A stretch of 64,000 nucleotides of DNA, from positions 2,852,001 through 2,916,000 of the forward strand of contig NZ_CP013187.1 of assembly GCF_001444405.1 (NCBI RefSeq). Reading direction: 5' to 3'. Under the pieces are notes generated by a model that had not been told where the DNA came from, did not search any database, and saw nothing but the letters and a program-made list of their open reading frames with translations. Below are positions 53,363-63,030 of this stretch, one piece after another; within the stretch, counting starts at the first letter, position 1; every line of letters starts with the position of its first letter. The position numbers and the translations under genes are program-made. Origin of the DNA: Pseudoalteromonas phenolica. GTDB taxonomy: Bacteria; Pseudomonadota; Gammaproteobacteria; Enterobacterales; Alteromonadaceae.

Positions 53363-54451
53363 ATGAGTCAGTTTCGCCAACAGGATAATTTACTTGGCCA
53401 ATCAGACAGCTTTTTAGCTGTGCTAGACAAGGTTTCACAACTTGCTCCACTAGACAAACCCGTATTAATCATCGGTGAACGAGGAACAGGTAAAGAACTT
53501 ATTGCGGCCCGCCTTCATTATCTATCTGAACGCTGGGACCAAAACTACGTTAAGTTAAACTGTGCGGCCCTTAATGAGAATTTACTTGAGAGTGAATTAT
53601 TCGGTCATGAAAGCGGTGCCTTTACTGGCGCAAGTAAACGCCATGAAGGTCGATTCGAGCGCGCCAATGGCGGTACATTATTTTTAGATGAGCTCGCAAA
53701 CACCTCTGCCATGGTACAAGAAAAGCTTCTACGTGTTATTGAATATGGTGAGTTTGAACGTGTCGGTGGTAAAAGTACCGTAAAAGTAGATACACGATTA
53801 GTGTGTGCAACTAATGAAGATTTACCCACTTTAGCTGATAATGGTGAATTTCGTCACGATTTACTCGACCGCCTCGCATTCGATGTCATCACGCTGCCAC
53901 CTCTTCGCGCAAGAAGAGAAGATATCGTCTTACTGGCTGAGCAATTTGCCATCAATATGGCACGAGACCTTGATTGGGCACTGTTCAGTGGTTTTACAAA
54001 AAAAGCCATGGATAAACTATTAGATTATGACTGGCCGGGTAACATTCGTGAATTAAAAAATGTGGTTGAACGAAGCTTATACCGCCATGGTAGCGAGCAG
54101 CTGCCAGTTCACGAAATTATATTCGACCCATTTGAAAGCCCATATCGTCCTGCTCAACGAATTAAAGCACCTACAAATATTGAACGCGCACCCGAACTAA
54201 TAACCCCAGCAGCGGCTGAAATCTCCGCTACTACAGTTATTGAGCAGACCAAACAAGCTGAAAATAATTTTTCATTTCCATGTGATTTAAAAACACTGTC
54301 AAACGACTATGAAATTGAACTCCTGAAAAAAGCGTTAGAACACAGTCAATTTAACCAAAAGAAAACTGCACAAATGCTCAGTTTAACGTATCATCAATTG
54401 AGAGGTTATCTGAAAAAATACAATCTGTTAGATCAGAAACAAGAGGCATAA
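53363..54451 (+). CDS. pspF: Psp operon transcriptional activator PspF
   Basis: Sigma-54 enhancer-binding protein, 362 residues. It has no N-terminal receiver, as in PspF. The AAA+ domain carries Walker A GERGTGKE, the GAFTGA loop that contacts sigma-54, and Walker B GGTLFLDEL. The C-terminal Fis-type helix-turn-helix is KKTAQMLSLTYHQLRGYLKKYN. The linker (about 255-320) is longer than in E. coli PspF (about 325 residues). It is divergent from pspA and only 3 bases from sapA. Confidence 0.97.
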   Translation: MSQFRQQDNLLGQSDSFLAVLDKVSQLAPLDKPVLIIGERGTGKELIAARLHYLSERWDQNYVKLNCAALNENLLESELFGHESGAFTGASKRHEGRFERANGGTLFLDELANTSAMVQEKLLRVIEYGEFERVGGKSTVKVDTRLVCATNEDLPTLADNGEFRHDLLDRLAFDVITLPPLRARREDIVLLAEQFAINMARDLDWALFSGFTKKAMDKLLDYDWPGNIRELKNVVERSLYRHGSEQLPVHEIIFDPFESPYRPAQRIKAPTNIERAPELITPAAAEISATTVIEQTKQAENNFSFPCDLKTLSNDYEIELLKKALEHSQFNQKKTAQMLSLTYHQLRGYLKKYNLLDQKQEA

Positions 54452-54454
54452 ATC

Positions 54455-56062
54455 GTGCAAAAACTGCTGCTGGGCACGCTGTGTACAATGCTACTAGGCT
54501 GCATTGATGAGCCTAATGTGAAGTTAAACGAAAAAAATCAAGGGTTGGTTTATTGCGCTGAAGCAAACCCTATGACCTTTAACCCACAAGTCACAACGAC
54601 GGGCTCTACAATTGATTTGATTGCCAATCAATTGTACGACCGTTTAATCAGTATTGACCCTATTACAGCGGAGTTTAGACCTGAACTTGCTGAATCTTGG
54701 GGCGTGTCAGACGATGGTACTACTGTCACTTTTTACTTACGGAAAGGTGTGCAATTTCACAGAACAGATTACTTCACACCCAGTAGAGAAATGAATGCCG
54801 ATGATGTGGTATTTTCATTTGACCGATTATTCAATGTTTATAATCCGTATCACTTTGTTGGTGATGCGACTTACCCCTATTTTCAGAGTGTAGGTGTAGA
54901 TCAGTTGATTCAAGATATCATCAAAATCGATGATTACACTGTGCAATTTAAACTATTCAATGCTGAGAGCAGCTTTTTATCAAACTTAGCGACTGACTTT
55001 GCGGTTATTACCTCTAAAGAATACGCAGACATTCTGGCGGCGACCGATAATAAGTCCCAGTTTGATAACAAACCGATAGGCACAGGCCCTTATAAATATA
55101 AACAGTACCTACGAGATAATTTAGTTCGTTATCATAAGAATGAGTTTTATTGGAAGCACCCTGTTGCTATGTCGCAATTGGTGTTCGATATCACAACCAA
55201 TAACACCAGTCGTATTGCAAAAATGTTGACTAAAGAATGTGATGTTACCGCTCACCCAAGCGCTTCTCAGTTGGCAGTGTTAAGTAAACGGGCTGATATA
55301 AAAGTAGATAAAGCTGAAAATCTGAATATTGGCTATTGGGCATTTAATACCGAAAAAGAGCCTTTTGATAACTCACTTGTTCGTAAGGCACTCGCTCACT
55401 CAGTTGATTTTAATAAAATTCTACAAGCTGTTTTTTATGGTAATGGCCAAGTTGCTAAGTCTTATTTACCACCGGCTTCTTGGGCATTTTCTGAACAGGA
55501 TAATATGCCGACCTATAACCCAACCCTAGCAAGAAAATATCTAGATATGGCTGGCTATGAAGAAGGCTTTGAAATGACGATTTGGGCAATGCCAGTCTCG
55601 AGAATTTATAACCCCAATGCGCGAAAAATGGCAGAGCTTATTCAGAGTGATTTAAAACAAATTGGCGTCACAGCGAGAATCGTAGAGTACGAGTGGAATA
55701 CATTTATTGAACGTATTGGCAAACATGAGCATGACAGTGTACTACTTGGCTGGGTTGCTGACACACCAGATCCCGATAACTTCTTTAGTCCTCTATTAAG
55801 TTGTACAGCCACTTTCAGTGATAAAAACCCGGCGAACTGGTGCAATCCAGAATTTGACTTACTGCTTACAAAAGCGCTCGACACAACAGATATTGAAGAA
55901 AGAAAAGCGTTTTATGCCCAAGCTCAAGCTATGATCGTCGATCAGCTCCCCCTAGTGCCAATTGCTCATGGCATGCGCTTTCAGGCCTCAAGCAAAGAAG
56001 TTAAAGGCATCGACTTGAAGCCATTTGGTGGGATCTCTCTAGCTAATGCAAGGAAACAGTAA
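54455..56062 (+). CDS. sapA: Peptide ABC transporter substrate-binding lipoprotein SapA
   Basis: A 535-residue family 5 extracellular solute-binding protein. The lipobox LLGC puts the lipid Cys at residue 16, a lipoprotein where E. coli SapA has a plain signal peptide. Signatures include MTFNPQ, LYDRLISIDPITAEFRPELAESW, GTGPYKYKQY and AMPVSRIYNPNARKMAELIQSDL. The start is GTG at 54455 with AAGAGG upstream. Sap systems import peptides, including antimicrobial ones. First gene of sapABCDF, joined to pspF. Confidence 0.93.
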   Translation: MQKLLLGTLCTMLLGCIDEPNVKLNEKNQGLVYCAEANPMTFNPQVTTTGSTIDLIANQLYDRLISIDPITAEFRPELAESWGVSDDGTTVTFYLRKGVQFHRTDYFTPSREMNADDVVFSFDRLFNVYNPYHFVGDATYPYFQSVGVDQLIQDIIKIDDYTVQFKLFNAESSFLSNLATDFAVITSKEYADILAATDNKSQFDNKPIGTGPYKYKQYLRDNLVRYHKNEFYWKHPVAMSQLVFDITTNNTSRIAKMLTKECDVTAHPSASQLAVLSKRADIKVDKAENLNIGYWAFNTEKEPFDNSLVRKALAHSVDFNKILQAVFYGNGQVAKSYLPPASWAFSEQDNMPTYNPTLARKYLDMAGYEEGFEMTIWAMPVSRIYNPNARKMAELIQSDLKQIGVTARIVEYEWNTFIERIGKHEHDSVLLGWVADTPDPDNFFSPLLSCTATFSDKNPANWCNPEFDLLLTKALDTTDIEERKAFYAQAQAMIVDQLPLVPIAHGMRFQASSKEVKGIDLKPFGGISLANARKQ

Positions 56063-57093
56063 TGCGTGAGTATTTATTCAGACGACTTAGCCTTTTACTT
56101 TTCATGCTGCTTACTCTGACTGCATTTACATTTTCTTTGAACTATTTATTTCCTGGCGACGTGCTCACTAACCTCAGTGGCCAAGTAAATAGCAGTTATG
56201 CACAGTCACAAGTATTGGCCGATAAGTACCAGCTAGAAGAAAACATCATTGTGCAGTATGGTGCGTTTCTGGGTCGTATCTTTGATGGTGATTGGGGCTA
56301 CTCTCTATCGTCTGGACAACCTGTTTTTGAACATATTTTATTGCTCTTCCCTGCCACCATTGAACTGTGTGTCTATGCCCTTGCTGTTGCAATTGTATTT
56401 GGTGTTCCAGCGGGGATCATTGCCGCAGTTTTTCACAAACGCTGGCCTGATAAAATCATTAACTCCCTCACTTTAATGGGCTTTTCTATTCCCATATTCT
56501 GGTTAGCTTTATTGTTGATTATGGTGTTTTGTTTAGGACTAGGTTTATTCCCCATGTCAGGACGGATTGGCCTGCTTTATGAAATTGAGCCTTATAGCCA
56601 CTTTATTTTAATCGATATTATCGCACAGGGCTTTCCATATGGTGGTCTTGCATTCATTGATGCACTAAAGCACCTTGCACTACCCACCATAGTGCTAGCT
56701 ATGTATCCAACCACAGTTTTAATCCGATTTACTCGCGACTCAATGCTTAATGTACTTGAACAAAACTACATTAAAACTGCACGCGCGAAAGGTCTTAACC
56801 GTCGTCAGTTGATTTTGCATCATGCGCTTAGAAATGCACTTTTGCCTGTGATTAAGCAAATCGGTCTGCAGTTTAGTACTTTGTTGACACTTGCTATGAT
56901 CACCGAAGTTATTTTCTCTTGGCCAGGTGTGGGACGCTGGCTGATAGAAAGTATTTATCAGCGTGATTACCCAGCGATTCAAGGTGGCTTATTAGCGGTT
57001 TCTGTCTTTGTTATTTTCGCCAATATGTTTGCTGAATTTAGTCATACCTTGTTAAACCCTATTTCTCGGAATCAAGCGCATGGCAAAATTTAA
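56062..57093 (+). CDS. sapB: Peptide ABC transporter permease SapB
   Basis: DppB-type inner-membrane permease of 343 residues with about six membrane segments and the coupling motif YIKTARAKGLNRRQLILHHALRNALLP. It starts REYLFRRLSLLLFMLLTLTAFTF, typical of SapB. Its ATG overlaps the sapA stop by one base (TAATG). Confidence 0.95.
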   Translation: MREYLFRRLSLLLFMLLTLTAFTFSLNYLFPGDVLTNLSGQVNSSYAQSQVLADKYQLEENIIVQYGAFLGRIFDGDWGYSLSSGQPVFEHILLLFPATIELCVYALAVAIVFGVPAGIIAAVFHKRWPDKIINSLTLMGFSIPIFWLALLLIMVFCLGLGLFPMSGRIGLLYEIEPYSHFILIDIIAQGFPYGGLAFIDALKHLALPTIVLAMYPTTVLIRFTRDSMLNVLEQNYIKTARAKGLNRRQLILHHALRNALLPVIKQIGLQFSTLLTLAMITEVIFSWPGVGRWLIESIYQRDYPAIQGGLLAVSVFVIFANMFAEFSHTLLNPISRNQAHGKI

Positions 57094-57973
57094 ATTATTT
57101 AGCGAAGAGTCGAACCGCTCGCCACTTTCTCGTTTATGGAAGAAGTTCAAGGCAAACCACCCTGCGCTTGTTGGTTTATGGGTTTTTATTGCTCTTACTC
57201 TATTGGCACTATTCGCACCGCTGATTTCACCTTATAGCATCAATCAGCAACACGCTGACGCGCTCTTACTACCTCCTTCATGGCATGAAGTAGGTGATGT
57301 AAGATTTATTCTCGGCACGGACGACCTTGGTAGAGATATACTTTCAAGACTGATGAATGGCGCGACATTTACGTTTGGTTTATCTATTATTGCAGCATTA
57401 ATTACCACCGTTTTAGGCGTCATTATTGGCTCGCTAGCAGGTATGAGTAAGGGCATTCGCTCTAGCTTTTTTAACCATCTGCTCGACATCACCTTGTCTA
57501 TTCCCTCTTTATTATTAGCCATTATCATCATTGCAATCTTGGGCCCTGGTTTACTCAATACCGTTTGGGCGATTATCTTGGCCTTGCTTCCTCAATATGT
57601 GCATTCAATCAGAAACTTAGTTGTAGAAGAGTTGGGTAAAGATTATATCAGTGCCTTTCGCTTAGACGGAGCCAGCAAATGGAAGATACTTATTCGCGGC
57701 GTATTTCCTAATATTTATGAGCATATTGTGGTTATTTTTACCATGGCCCTTTCAACCGCTATTCTAGATATTGCAGCACTTGGCTTCTTAAAATTAGGAG
57801 CTCAGCCACCAACCACTGAATGGGGCGCTATTTTGGCTGAAAACCTCAGTCTCATCTATCTTGCGCCTTGGACAGTAGGTTTACCCGGTGTGCTATTATT
57901 TATCGCTGTTTTGTCGACTAATCTTGTAGGTGATGGTTTGAGACAAGTATTGAAAGATCGTAAGGCTGACTGA
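57080..57973 (+). CDS. sapC: Peptide ABC transporter permease SapC
   Basis: DppC-type permease of 297 residues. An N-terminal segment and the LGTDDLGRDILSRLMNG block precede five further membrane segments and the coupling loop YISAFRLDGASKWKILIRGVFPNIYEH. It overlaps sapB by 14 bases and sapD by one. Confidence 0.95.
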   Translation: MAKFKLFSEESNRSPLSRLWKKFKANHPALVGLWVFIALTLLALFAPLISPYSINQQHADALLLPPSWHEVGDVRFILGTDDLGRDILSRLMNGATFTFGLSIIAALITTVLGVIIGSLAGMSKGIRSSFFNHLLDITLSIPSLLLAIIIIAILGPGLLNTVWAIILALLPQYVHSIRNLVVEELGKDYISAFRLDGASKWKILIRGVFPNIYEHIVVIFTMALSTAILDIAALGFLKLGAQPPTTEWGAILAENLSLIYLAPWTVGLPGVLLFIAVLSTNLVGDGLRQVLKDRKAD

Positions 57974-58980
57974 TGCATTTACTCGATATCAAAAACTTAA
58001 CCATAGAGCTGCCTACCGAAAGTGGCATTATTCGCGCAGTAGATAAAGTGAACTTAAGCCTAAAAGAAGGCGAAGTGCATGCGCTGGTTGGTGAATCAGG
58101 TTCAGGAAAAAGCTTAATTGCAAAAGCCATCGTCGGGGTTTTAAATAAACGCTGGCGTGTCACTGCCGATAGAATGCATTGGCAAGGGGTCGACTTAATG
58201 CGATTACCGCCCGAAAAGCGTAGAAAACTGGTTAGCCAAGATATTGCTATGATCTATCAAGAGCCAAGTAGAAGCCTTGACCCTACTGCAAAAGTGTTTG
58301 AGCAAGTTTCTGAATCAATCCCAGAGGGATCATTAACTGGTAACTTTTTCATTCGCAGACAATTAAAGAAAAAACGAGTCAAAGCGTTACTTCACAAAGT
58401 TGGGATCCGAGATGATAAGCGTGTAGCTGACAGCTACCCTCATGAGCTCTCCGAGGGAATTTGTCAAAAAGTCATGATAGCCATGGCCATTGCCAGAAAC
58501 CCTAAGCTGTTAATTGCCGATGAACCCACTACAGCGCTAGAAAGCACCACAAGGGCACAAGTTTTTAGACTATTAAAAAGCCTAAACCAGCTCAAGAATA
58601 TGTCTGTATTGATGATTTCTCATGAATTAGAAGAGATAACGACCTGGTCACACGCTATGCATGTATTGTACTGTGGTCAGATGGTCGAGGCAGGGCCAAC
58701 AGAAAAAGTATTTAATACCCCGCTACACCCTTATACACAAGCCTTAGTAAAAAGCTTACCTGATTATGCCCAAGGCCTTGACCATAAAGAGAGCTTTTAT
58801 GCACTCAAAGGGACTATTCCGCCATTACAGCACTTACCCATTGGATGTCGCTTAGGGCCAAGATGCCCGCAAGCACAAAAGCAGTGCGTGGTTACCCCTA
58901 AGCAAAAAAAATCACATGGTCATACTTATGCTTGTCACTTCCCTTTGTTGAAGGAAGATAAAAAATGCAACCCATCTTAA
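57973..58980 (+). CDS. sapD: Peptide ABC transporter ATP-binding protein SapD
   Basis: ATPase of 335 residues. Walker A is GESGSGKSL, Walker B is LLIADEPTTALE, and the C-terminal oligopeptide-type Cys motif is GCRLGPRCPQAQKQC. The ABC signature is degenerate: LSEGICQKV instead of LSGGxxQRV, as in E. coli SapD (LTEGECQKV). SapF, with a canonical signature, is its likely partner. Confidence 0.95.
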   Translation: MHLLDIKNLTIELPTESGIIRAVDKVNLSLKEGEVHALVGESGSGKSLIAKAIVGVLNKRWRVTADRMHWQGVDLMRLPPEKRRKLVSQDIAMIYQEPSRSLDPTAKVFEQVSESIPEGSLTGNFFIRRQLKKKRVKALLHKVGIRDDKRVADSYPHELSEGICQKVMIAMAIARNPKLLIADEPTTALESTTRAQVFRLLKSLNQLKNMSVLMISHELEEITTWSHAMHVLYCGQMVEAGPTEKVFNTPLHPYTQALVKSLPDYAQGLDHKESFYALKGTIPPLQHLPIGCRLGPRCPQAQKQCVVTPKQKKSHGHTYACHFPLLKEDKKCNPS

Positions 58981-59726
58981 AAGTTCAGTCTCTGCACAAG
59001 ACCTATCGCGTAAGAGTCGGTTTATTGAAAAGAAAAAATGTACCAGTATTAACCGACATATCCTTTTGCTTAGGCAAAGGTGAAACCATAGCGGTTATAG
59101 GTGAAACTGGCGCAGGAAAAAGCACTTTGGCAAAACTATTAGCTGGTGCAGAGCAGGCCGAAACAGGGCAAATTCTACTAGATGGGATGACCATAGAAGA
59201 CAACGGAGTTAGGCAAGATCACTGTCGCCATATTCGTATGATCTTCCAAGATCCAACTCGCTCGCTTAACCCTGGTCTTACAATCGGTGAAATACTCGAT
59301 GATTGCTTGAGTTACAACACGGAATTAACTCACAAACAACGAGATAAAAAAATCGCCCACGTTTTGAACAGAGTCGGCTTACTTGAAGAGCACTACCATT
59401 ACTATCCGCATATGTTTAGTGGTGGTCAATTGCAACGTGTGGCGCTCGCTAGAGCACTTATTTTAGATCCTAAAGTCCTTGTACTCGATGAGGCCTTATC
59501 GTCTCTCGACCCTTCTGTAAGGGCACAAACAGTCAACCTTTTGTTAGCATTGCAGAAAGAGACTGGCTTGAGCTATGTTTTGATCACGCATCATTTGAGC
59601 TTGGTAAAACATATGAGCGATAGTTTGCTGGTACTTAATAGAGGCAAAGTGGTTGAATTCGGAAAAACAGCTCAAGTGTTTGCTCAACCTAAATCTAAGG
59701 TAATGAAAAGGCTGCTTAACGTGTAA
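58965..59726 (+). CDS. sapF: Peptide ABC transporter ATP-binding protein SapF
   Basis: ATPase of 253 residues with Walker A GETGAGKST, canonical signature MFSGGQLQRVALARAL, Walker B VLVLDEALSSLD and H-loop ITHHLSL. It overlaps sapD by 16 bases. The stop lies in the terminator hairpin. Confidence 0.96.
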   Translation: MQPILKVQSLHKTYRVRVGLLKRKNVPVLTDISFCLGKGETIAVIGETGAGKSTLAKLLAGAEQAETGQILLDGMTIEDNGVRQDHCRHIRMIFQDPTRSLNPGLTIGEILDDCLSYNTELTHKQRDKKIAHVLNRVGLLEEHYHYYPHMFSGGQLQRVALARALILDPKVLVLDEALSSLDPSVRAQTVNLLLALQKETGLSYVLITHHLSLVKHMSDSLLVLNRGKVVEFGKTAQVFAQPKSKVMKRLLNV

Positions 59727-59736
59727 GCAGCCTTTT
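59706..59736 (+). terminator. Terminator overlapping the end of sapF
   Basis: AAAAGGCTGCTTA (59706-59718), loop ACGTG, TAAGCAGCCTTTT (59724-59736). The sapF stop TAA (59724-59726) is the first triplet of the right arm. Confidence 0.85.
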
Positions 59737-59767
59737 CGAAATTCATGTTGTTATGAAATAAACAGAG

Positions 59768-60316
59768 TTACATGATACGAGAAAATAGGCGTGATTTACG
59801 ACCTTGACGTTGACGGCGCATGTTAGAACGGATCTGAGCACGCGTGCCAGCTAACCAGCTTTCACGATCAACTTTTGCATCTTCACCACGGCGAGATTCT
59901 TCTGTTGCTCTGAAACTACAAAATTCTGAGTATGCTTTAAGGTCGAGTGACATATCTTGCAAAACAAGTTCAATCATGATCGCATCATCAATATAACCTA
60001 AGCCAGGAATATGGTCAGGTACTACATCTTCCGGCTCACTGAAATAAGCCAATGATGCAATAATGTCTTTTCTTTCCTCTTCTGGGATCTGCCATTCTTT
60101 ATCTTGAACCGCATCAATCAATGTCGCTAAAGACGCCATTCTTGTGCGAACAAATTCTGGCAGTTCACTCTTTTCCATCTCATCAACTAGCTGTTGCGCT
60201 TTGGTTAAGATTTCGCTTTCTGAATAGTGTGAAGTTTTACTGATAACTTTGTCCATCATGCTTTTAAAATGCGCTAAATCTGCATCTGATAGTTCAAAGT
60301 TGATTTCGATTGCCAT
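59768..60316 (-). CDS. DUF1232 (YkvA-like) protein
   Basis: A 182-residue protein. The DUF1232 block appears as LAYFSEPEDVVPDHIPGLGYIDDAIMIELVL (split: DVVPDHIPGLGYIDDA is the core). The N-terminal half is helical and acidic; the last 25 residues are Arg-rich (RSNMRRQRQGRKSRLF). No catalytic residue is known for the family and its function is not established. Good Shine-Dalgarno; apparently monocistronic and convergent with sapF. Confidence 0.85.
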   Translation of the reverse strand: MAIEINFELSDADLAHFKSMMDKVISKTSHYSESEILTKAQQLVDEMEKSELPEFVRTRMASLATLIDAVQDKEWQIPEEERKDIIASLAYFSEPEDVVPDHIPGLGYIDDAIMIELVLQDMSLDLKAYSEFCSFRATEESRRGEDAKVDRESWLAGTRAQIRSNMRRQRQGRKSRLFSRIM

Positions 60317-60443
60317 GTTCCCAGCTCCCTGAGTTTTTATTGTATTTAGATATTACACTAACCATAGAGCAATGGTAATTTATGTCAATAATGAAGCGTA
60401 CAAAAAGCCAGCAAACTTGCTATTGTTTTGTAAATTAAAATAA

Positions 60444-60468
60444 AAAAAGCGCCATAAAGGCGCTTTTT
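60444..60468 (-). terminator. Terminator after ppiD
   Basis: AAAAAGCGCC, loop ATAAA, GGCGCTTTTT; on the minus strand the stem is followed by a run of seven U. Confidence 0.88.
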
Positions 60469-60487
60469 AGTTTATAAAAAATTTACT

Positions 60488-62398
60488 TTAATTTTCTTCA
60501 GCAACTTGTACAGTTGGGCGTACTACTTCTGCTTTCGACTCAAGAGCCGAAACAAATGCTAAATAGTTTTTATTAATTGCCGACATCGTAATGCCCTGTT
60601 TTTGCTGCGCATCAAGGTCAGCTGTAATTACAGGTGTTGTTACTGAATTCAGTTGAACCAGTGCAACATCACCATTATTCAACGTAACTAAGCTTTCAAC
60701 CTTGCCACCCTCTGATGGGTGAGGCAGTGCAAATACATCTTTTACTATTGCTGGTGCAACTGTGTAAGATTGGCGCTGTAGAGAAGCTTCAGAGCTAACC
60801 TCAGTCGCTTCAGCAGTCGCAATCTCTTGTAAGCCTTTACCTGCTTTAAACTCAGTAAATAAGTTTTCAGAATAATCAGCTAGTAATGAAGATGCTTTTT
60901 CGTTTGTTAAAGTCGCTACAATTTGCTCTTTAACAGCTTCAAGCGGCTTAGTTGCAGCTGCAACATGCTCAGTCACTCGAACAACAACAAAATGTTCAGG
61001 TGCAACTTCTAACACTTCAGAATTTACCTTATCTTCAAGTAATTCTGGTGTAAAAATAGAAGCAATAACTGCAGGAGAGTTTAAAGGCGCAGGTAACATC
61101 ATGCGGTTAACAAGCTCTGTTGTCTTCAACTCAACACCTGCAACGAGCGATGCATCTTCTAACGTATCAGAAACTTCAAATGCAAGCTCAGCCACTTCTG
61201 TTTGTTTTTGGTAGAAAAGATCAAGTTTTGCGTTCTTTTCTAGCTCAGCTCTAAGTTCAGCGGCAACCTCATCAAATGGCTTCTCAACTTGCGCTTGTAA
61301 ATCAGTCAGTTTAATGATGTGGTATCCAAACTCTGTCGCAACTACATCAGTGAAGTCGCCAACATTTGCAAGTGCAAATGCCGCATCTTCAAATGCAGGC
61401 TCCATCACATCACGTTCAATCCAATCAAGATCACCACCAAGTTCAGCGCTAACGATGTCGTCTGATTTTTCTTCCGCTAAGGCAGCAAAATCAGCCCCTG
61501 CTTTAAGTTCTGCTAAGATTGCGTTCGCTTTTTCTTGTGCGGCAGCATCATCTTCACTGTTATCGATAAGAATATGTGCAACTCGACGTTTTTCTTCTTC
61601 TAGATACTGGGCTTTACTTTCTTCATAGTAAGCACGCACATCTTCATCAGTCACAGGCGTATCTAAAGTAATATCATCAGCTTTTAACTCTAGATACTGA
61701 ACAGCAACTTGCTCTGGCGCCATGAATTGTTGCTGATTAAGCTGATAATAATCATTCACTTCCTCATCAGATACTGACACTTGAGACTTCATTTTCTCTT
61801 TTGTCAGAACCACATAGTCGATATTACGTGTTTGTTGTTGAAGCGCTGCCGTATTCTTTAGCTCGCTCGGTAGCACAAAATCAGAACCTGCAACGGCTGA
61901 GACTAGCTGAGTACGTGTCATTTCTTCACGTAAGAACTCTCTAAATGTGTCTGGTTGGAAGTTCATCTGACGAATGGCACGAAGGTAAGCGTCATTGTTA
62001 AACTGACCTGCAACTTGGAAATAAGGCATTTCAACAATCGCCTGCTTCACTTGCTCATCACTGACACGAAGACCTAACTGTAGCGCAAGTTGGTTTTGTA
62101 ATTCTTGTTGTACCAAACGGTCAATCACGCCATTGCGGATCTGCGCCATATAATTGGGGTCAGCTGCGATTTGCGCAAAGTATTCACCAAACTGTTGCTC
62201 AAGACGTGCACGTTCATTTTCAAAAGCACGCGAGAACTCGGTTTGACTAATTTGAACCCCATTAACTTCTGCGACAGGTTGCTCTGTGGTTTGACCTAGG
62301 TAACCACCTATCCCTGCTAACGCAAAAGACAGGATAACTACGCCAAGGATAATTTTGGCTGCAAGGCCCTGTGAGCCTTCTCTGATCTTTTCTAGCAT
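60488..62398 (-). CDS. ppiD: Periplasmic folding chaperone PpiD
   Basis: Inner-membrane-anchored periplasmic chaperone, 636 residues (E. coli 623). One N-terminal membrane helix (about 15-34) is followed by a SurA-like chaperone region (about 40-200; VQQELQNQLALQLGLRVSDEQV). A parvulin domain lies at about 265-360 (RRVAHILIDNSEDD, LGGDLDWIERDVMEPAFEDAAF, FGYHIIKL), with a long C-terminal part beyond. It lies downstream of hupB, as in E. coli lon-hupB-ppiD, but each has its own terminator. Confidence 0.96.
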   Translation of the reverse strand: MLEKIREGSQGLAAKIILGVVILSFALAGIGGYLGQTTEQPVAEVNGVQISQTEFSRAFENERARLEQQFGEYFAQIAADPNYMAQIRNGVIDRLVQQELQNQLALQLGLRVSDEQVKQAIVEMPYFQVAGQFNNDAYLRAIRQMNFQPDTFREFLREEMTRTQLVSAVAGSDFVLPSELKNTAALQQQTRNIDYVVLTKEKMKSQVSVSDEEVNDYYQLNQQQFMAPEQVAVQYLELKADDITLDTPVTDEDVRAYYEESKAQYLEEEKRRVAHILIDNSEDDAAAQEKANAILAELKAGADFAALAEEKSDDIVSAELGGDLDWIERDVMEPAFEDAAFALANVGDFTDVVATEFGYHIIKLTDLQAQVEKPFDEVAAELRAELEKNAKLDLFYQKQTEVAELAFEVSDTLEDASLVAGVELKTTELVNRMMLPAPLNSPAVIASIFTPELLEDKVNSEVLEVAPEHFVVVRVTEHVAAATKPLEAVKEQIVATLTNEKASSLLADYSENLFTEFKAGKGLQEIATAEATEVSSEASLQRQSYTVAPAIVKDVFALPHPSEGGKVESLVTLNNGDVALVQLNSVTTPVITADLDAQQKQGITMSAINKNYLAFVSALESKAEVVRPTVQVAEEN

Positions 62399-62454
62399 TG
62401 TTGTTTCTCTTATCTAAGCCAAAGCACGCACGCGCTTTGATTTTTAGCTATTGT

Positions 62455-62486
62455 AAAAAAAGCGTATCTTAACAGATACGCTTTTT
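62455..62486 (-). terminator. Terminator after hupB
   Basis: AAAAAAGCGTATC, loop TTAACA, GATACGCTTTTTT: a 13-base-pair stem with U run on the minus strand. Confidence 0.88.
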
Positions 62487-62557
62487 TACTTGAAGCTACA
62501 CGAGACTGACTTAACGTTATAAACGTGAATCAGTGTAAAGCCTCGTCACTAATTCAA

Positions 62558-62830
62558 TTAGTTTACTGCGTCTTTCAGTGCTTTACCCGCTTTGAAAGAA
62601 GGAATATTCGCAGCAGCGATTTGGATAGTTTCACCAGTCTGTGGGTTACGGCCAGAACGTGCAGCACGTTCACGTACAGAAAAAGTACCGAAACCAACTA
62701 ATGCTACAGAATCGCCATCTTTTAACGCACCAGTAACTGACTCGATGAATGAATCTAGCGCACGACCTGCCGCTGCTTTAGAAATGTCAGCATCAGCTGC
62801 GATTTGATCGATTAATTGAGATTTATTCAC
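62558..62830 (-). CDS. hupB: DNA-binding protein HU-beta
   Basis: Nucleoid protein of 90 residues, the exact HU length: MNKSQLIDQIAADADISKAAAGRALDSFIE, GFGTFSVRERAARSGRNPQTGE with the DNA-bending arm, and PSFKAGKALKDAVN. The start is GTG at 62828-62830 preceded by GAGGATG. It lies between lon and ppiD. Confidence 0.97.
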   Translation of the reverse strand: MNKSQLIDQIAADADISKAAAGRALDSFIESVTGALKDGDSVALVGFGTFSVRERAARSGRNPQTGETIQIAAANIPSFKAGKALKDAVN

Positions 62831-63030
62831 AATATCATCCTCTTACATTGTTATTATCAAAAGCGAGAGCATTTTTTGATAACTACCACTTTTTGTTATT
62901 ACTACTAGAAAGTGAAGTACTTTCTAATTCTTAAAAATCTTTGTAAGCCTAAGCTATATAAGGCCTAGGCTTGAATCAGAGCTTAACTTATCACACCGAT
63001 GTGATTTGAAAAGCCCTTTACAGCACTTTT

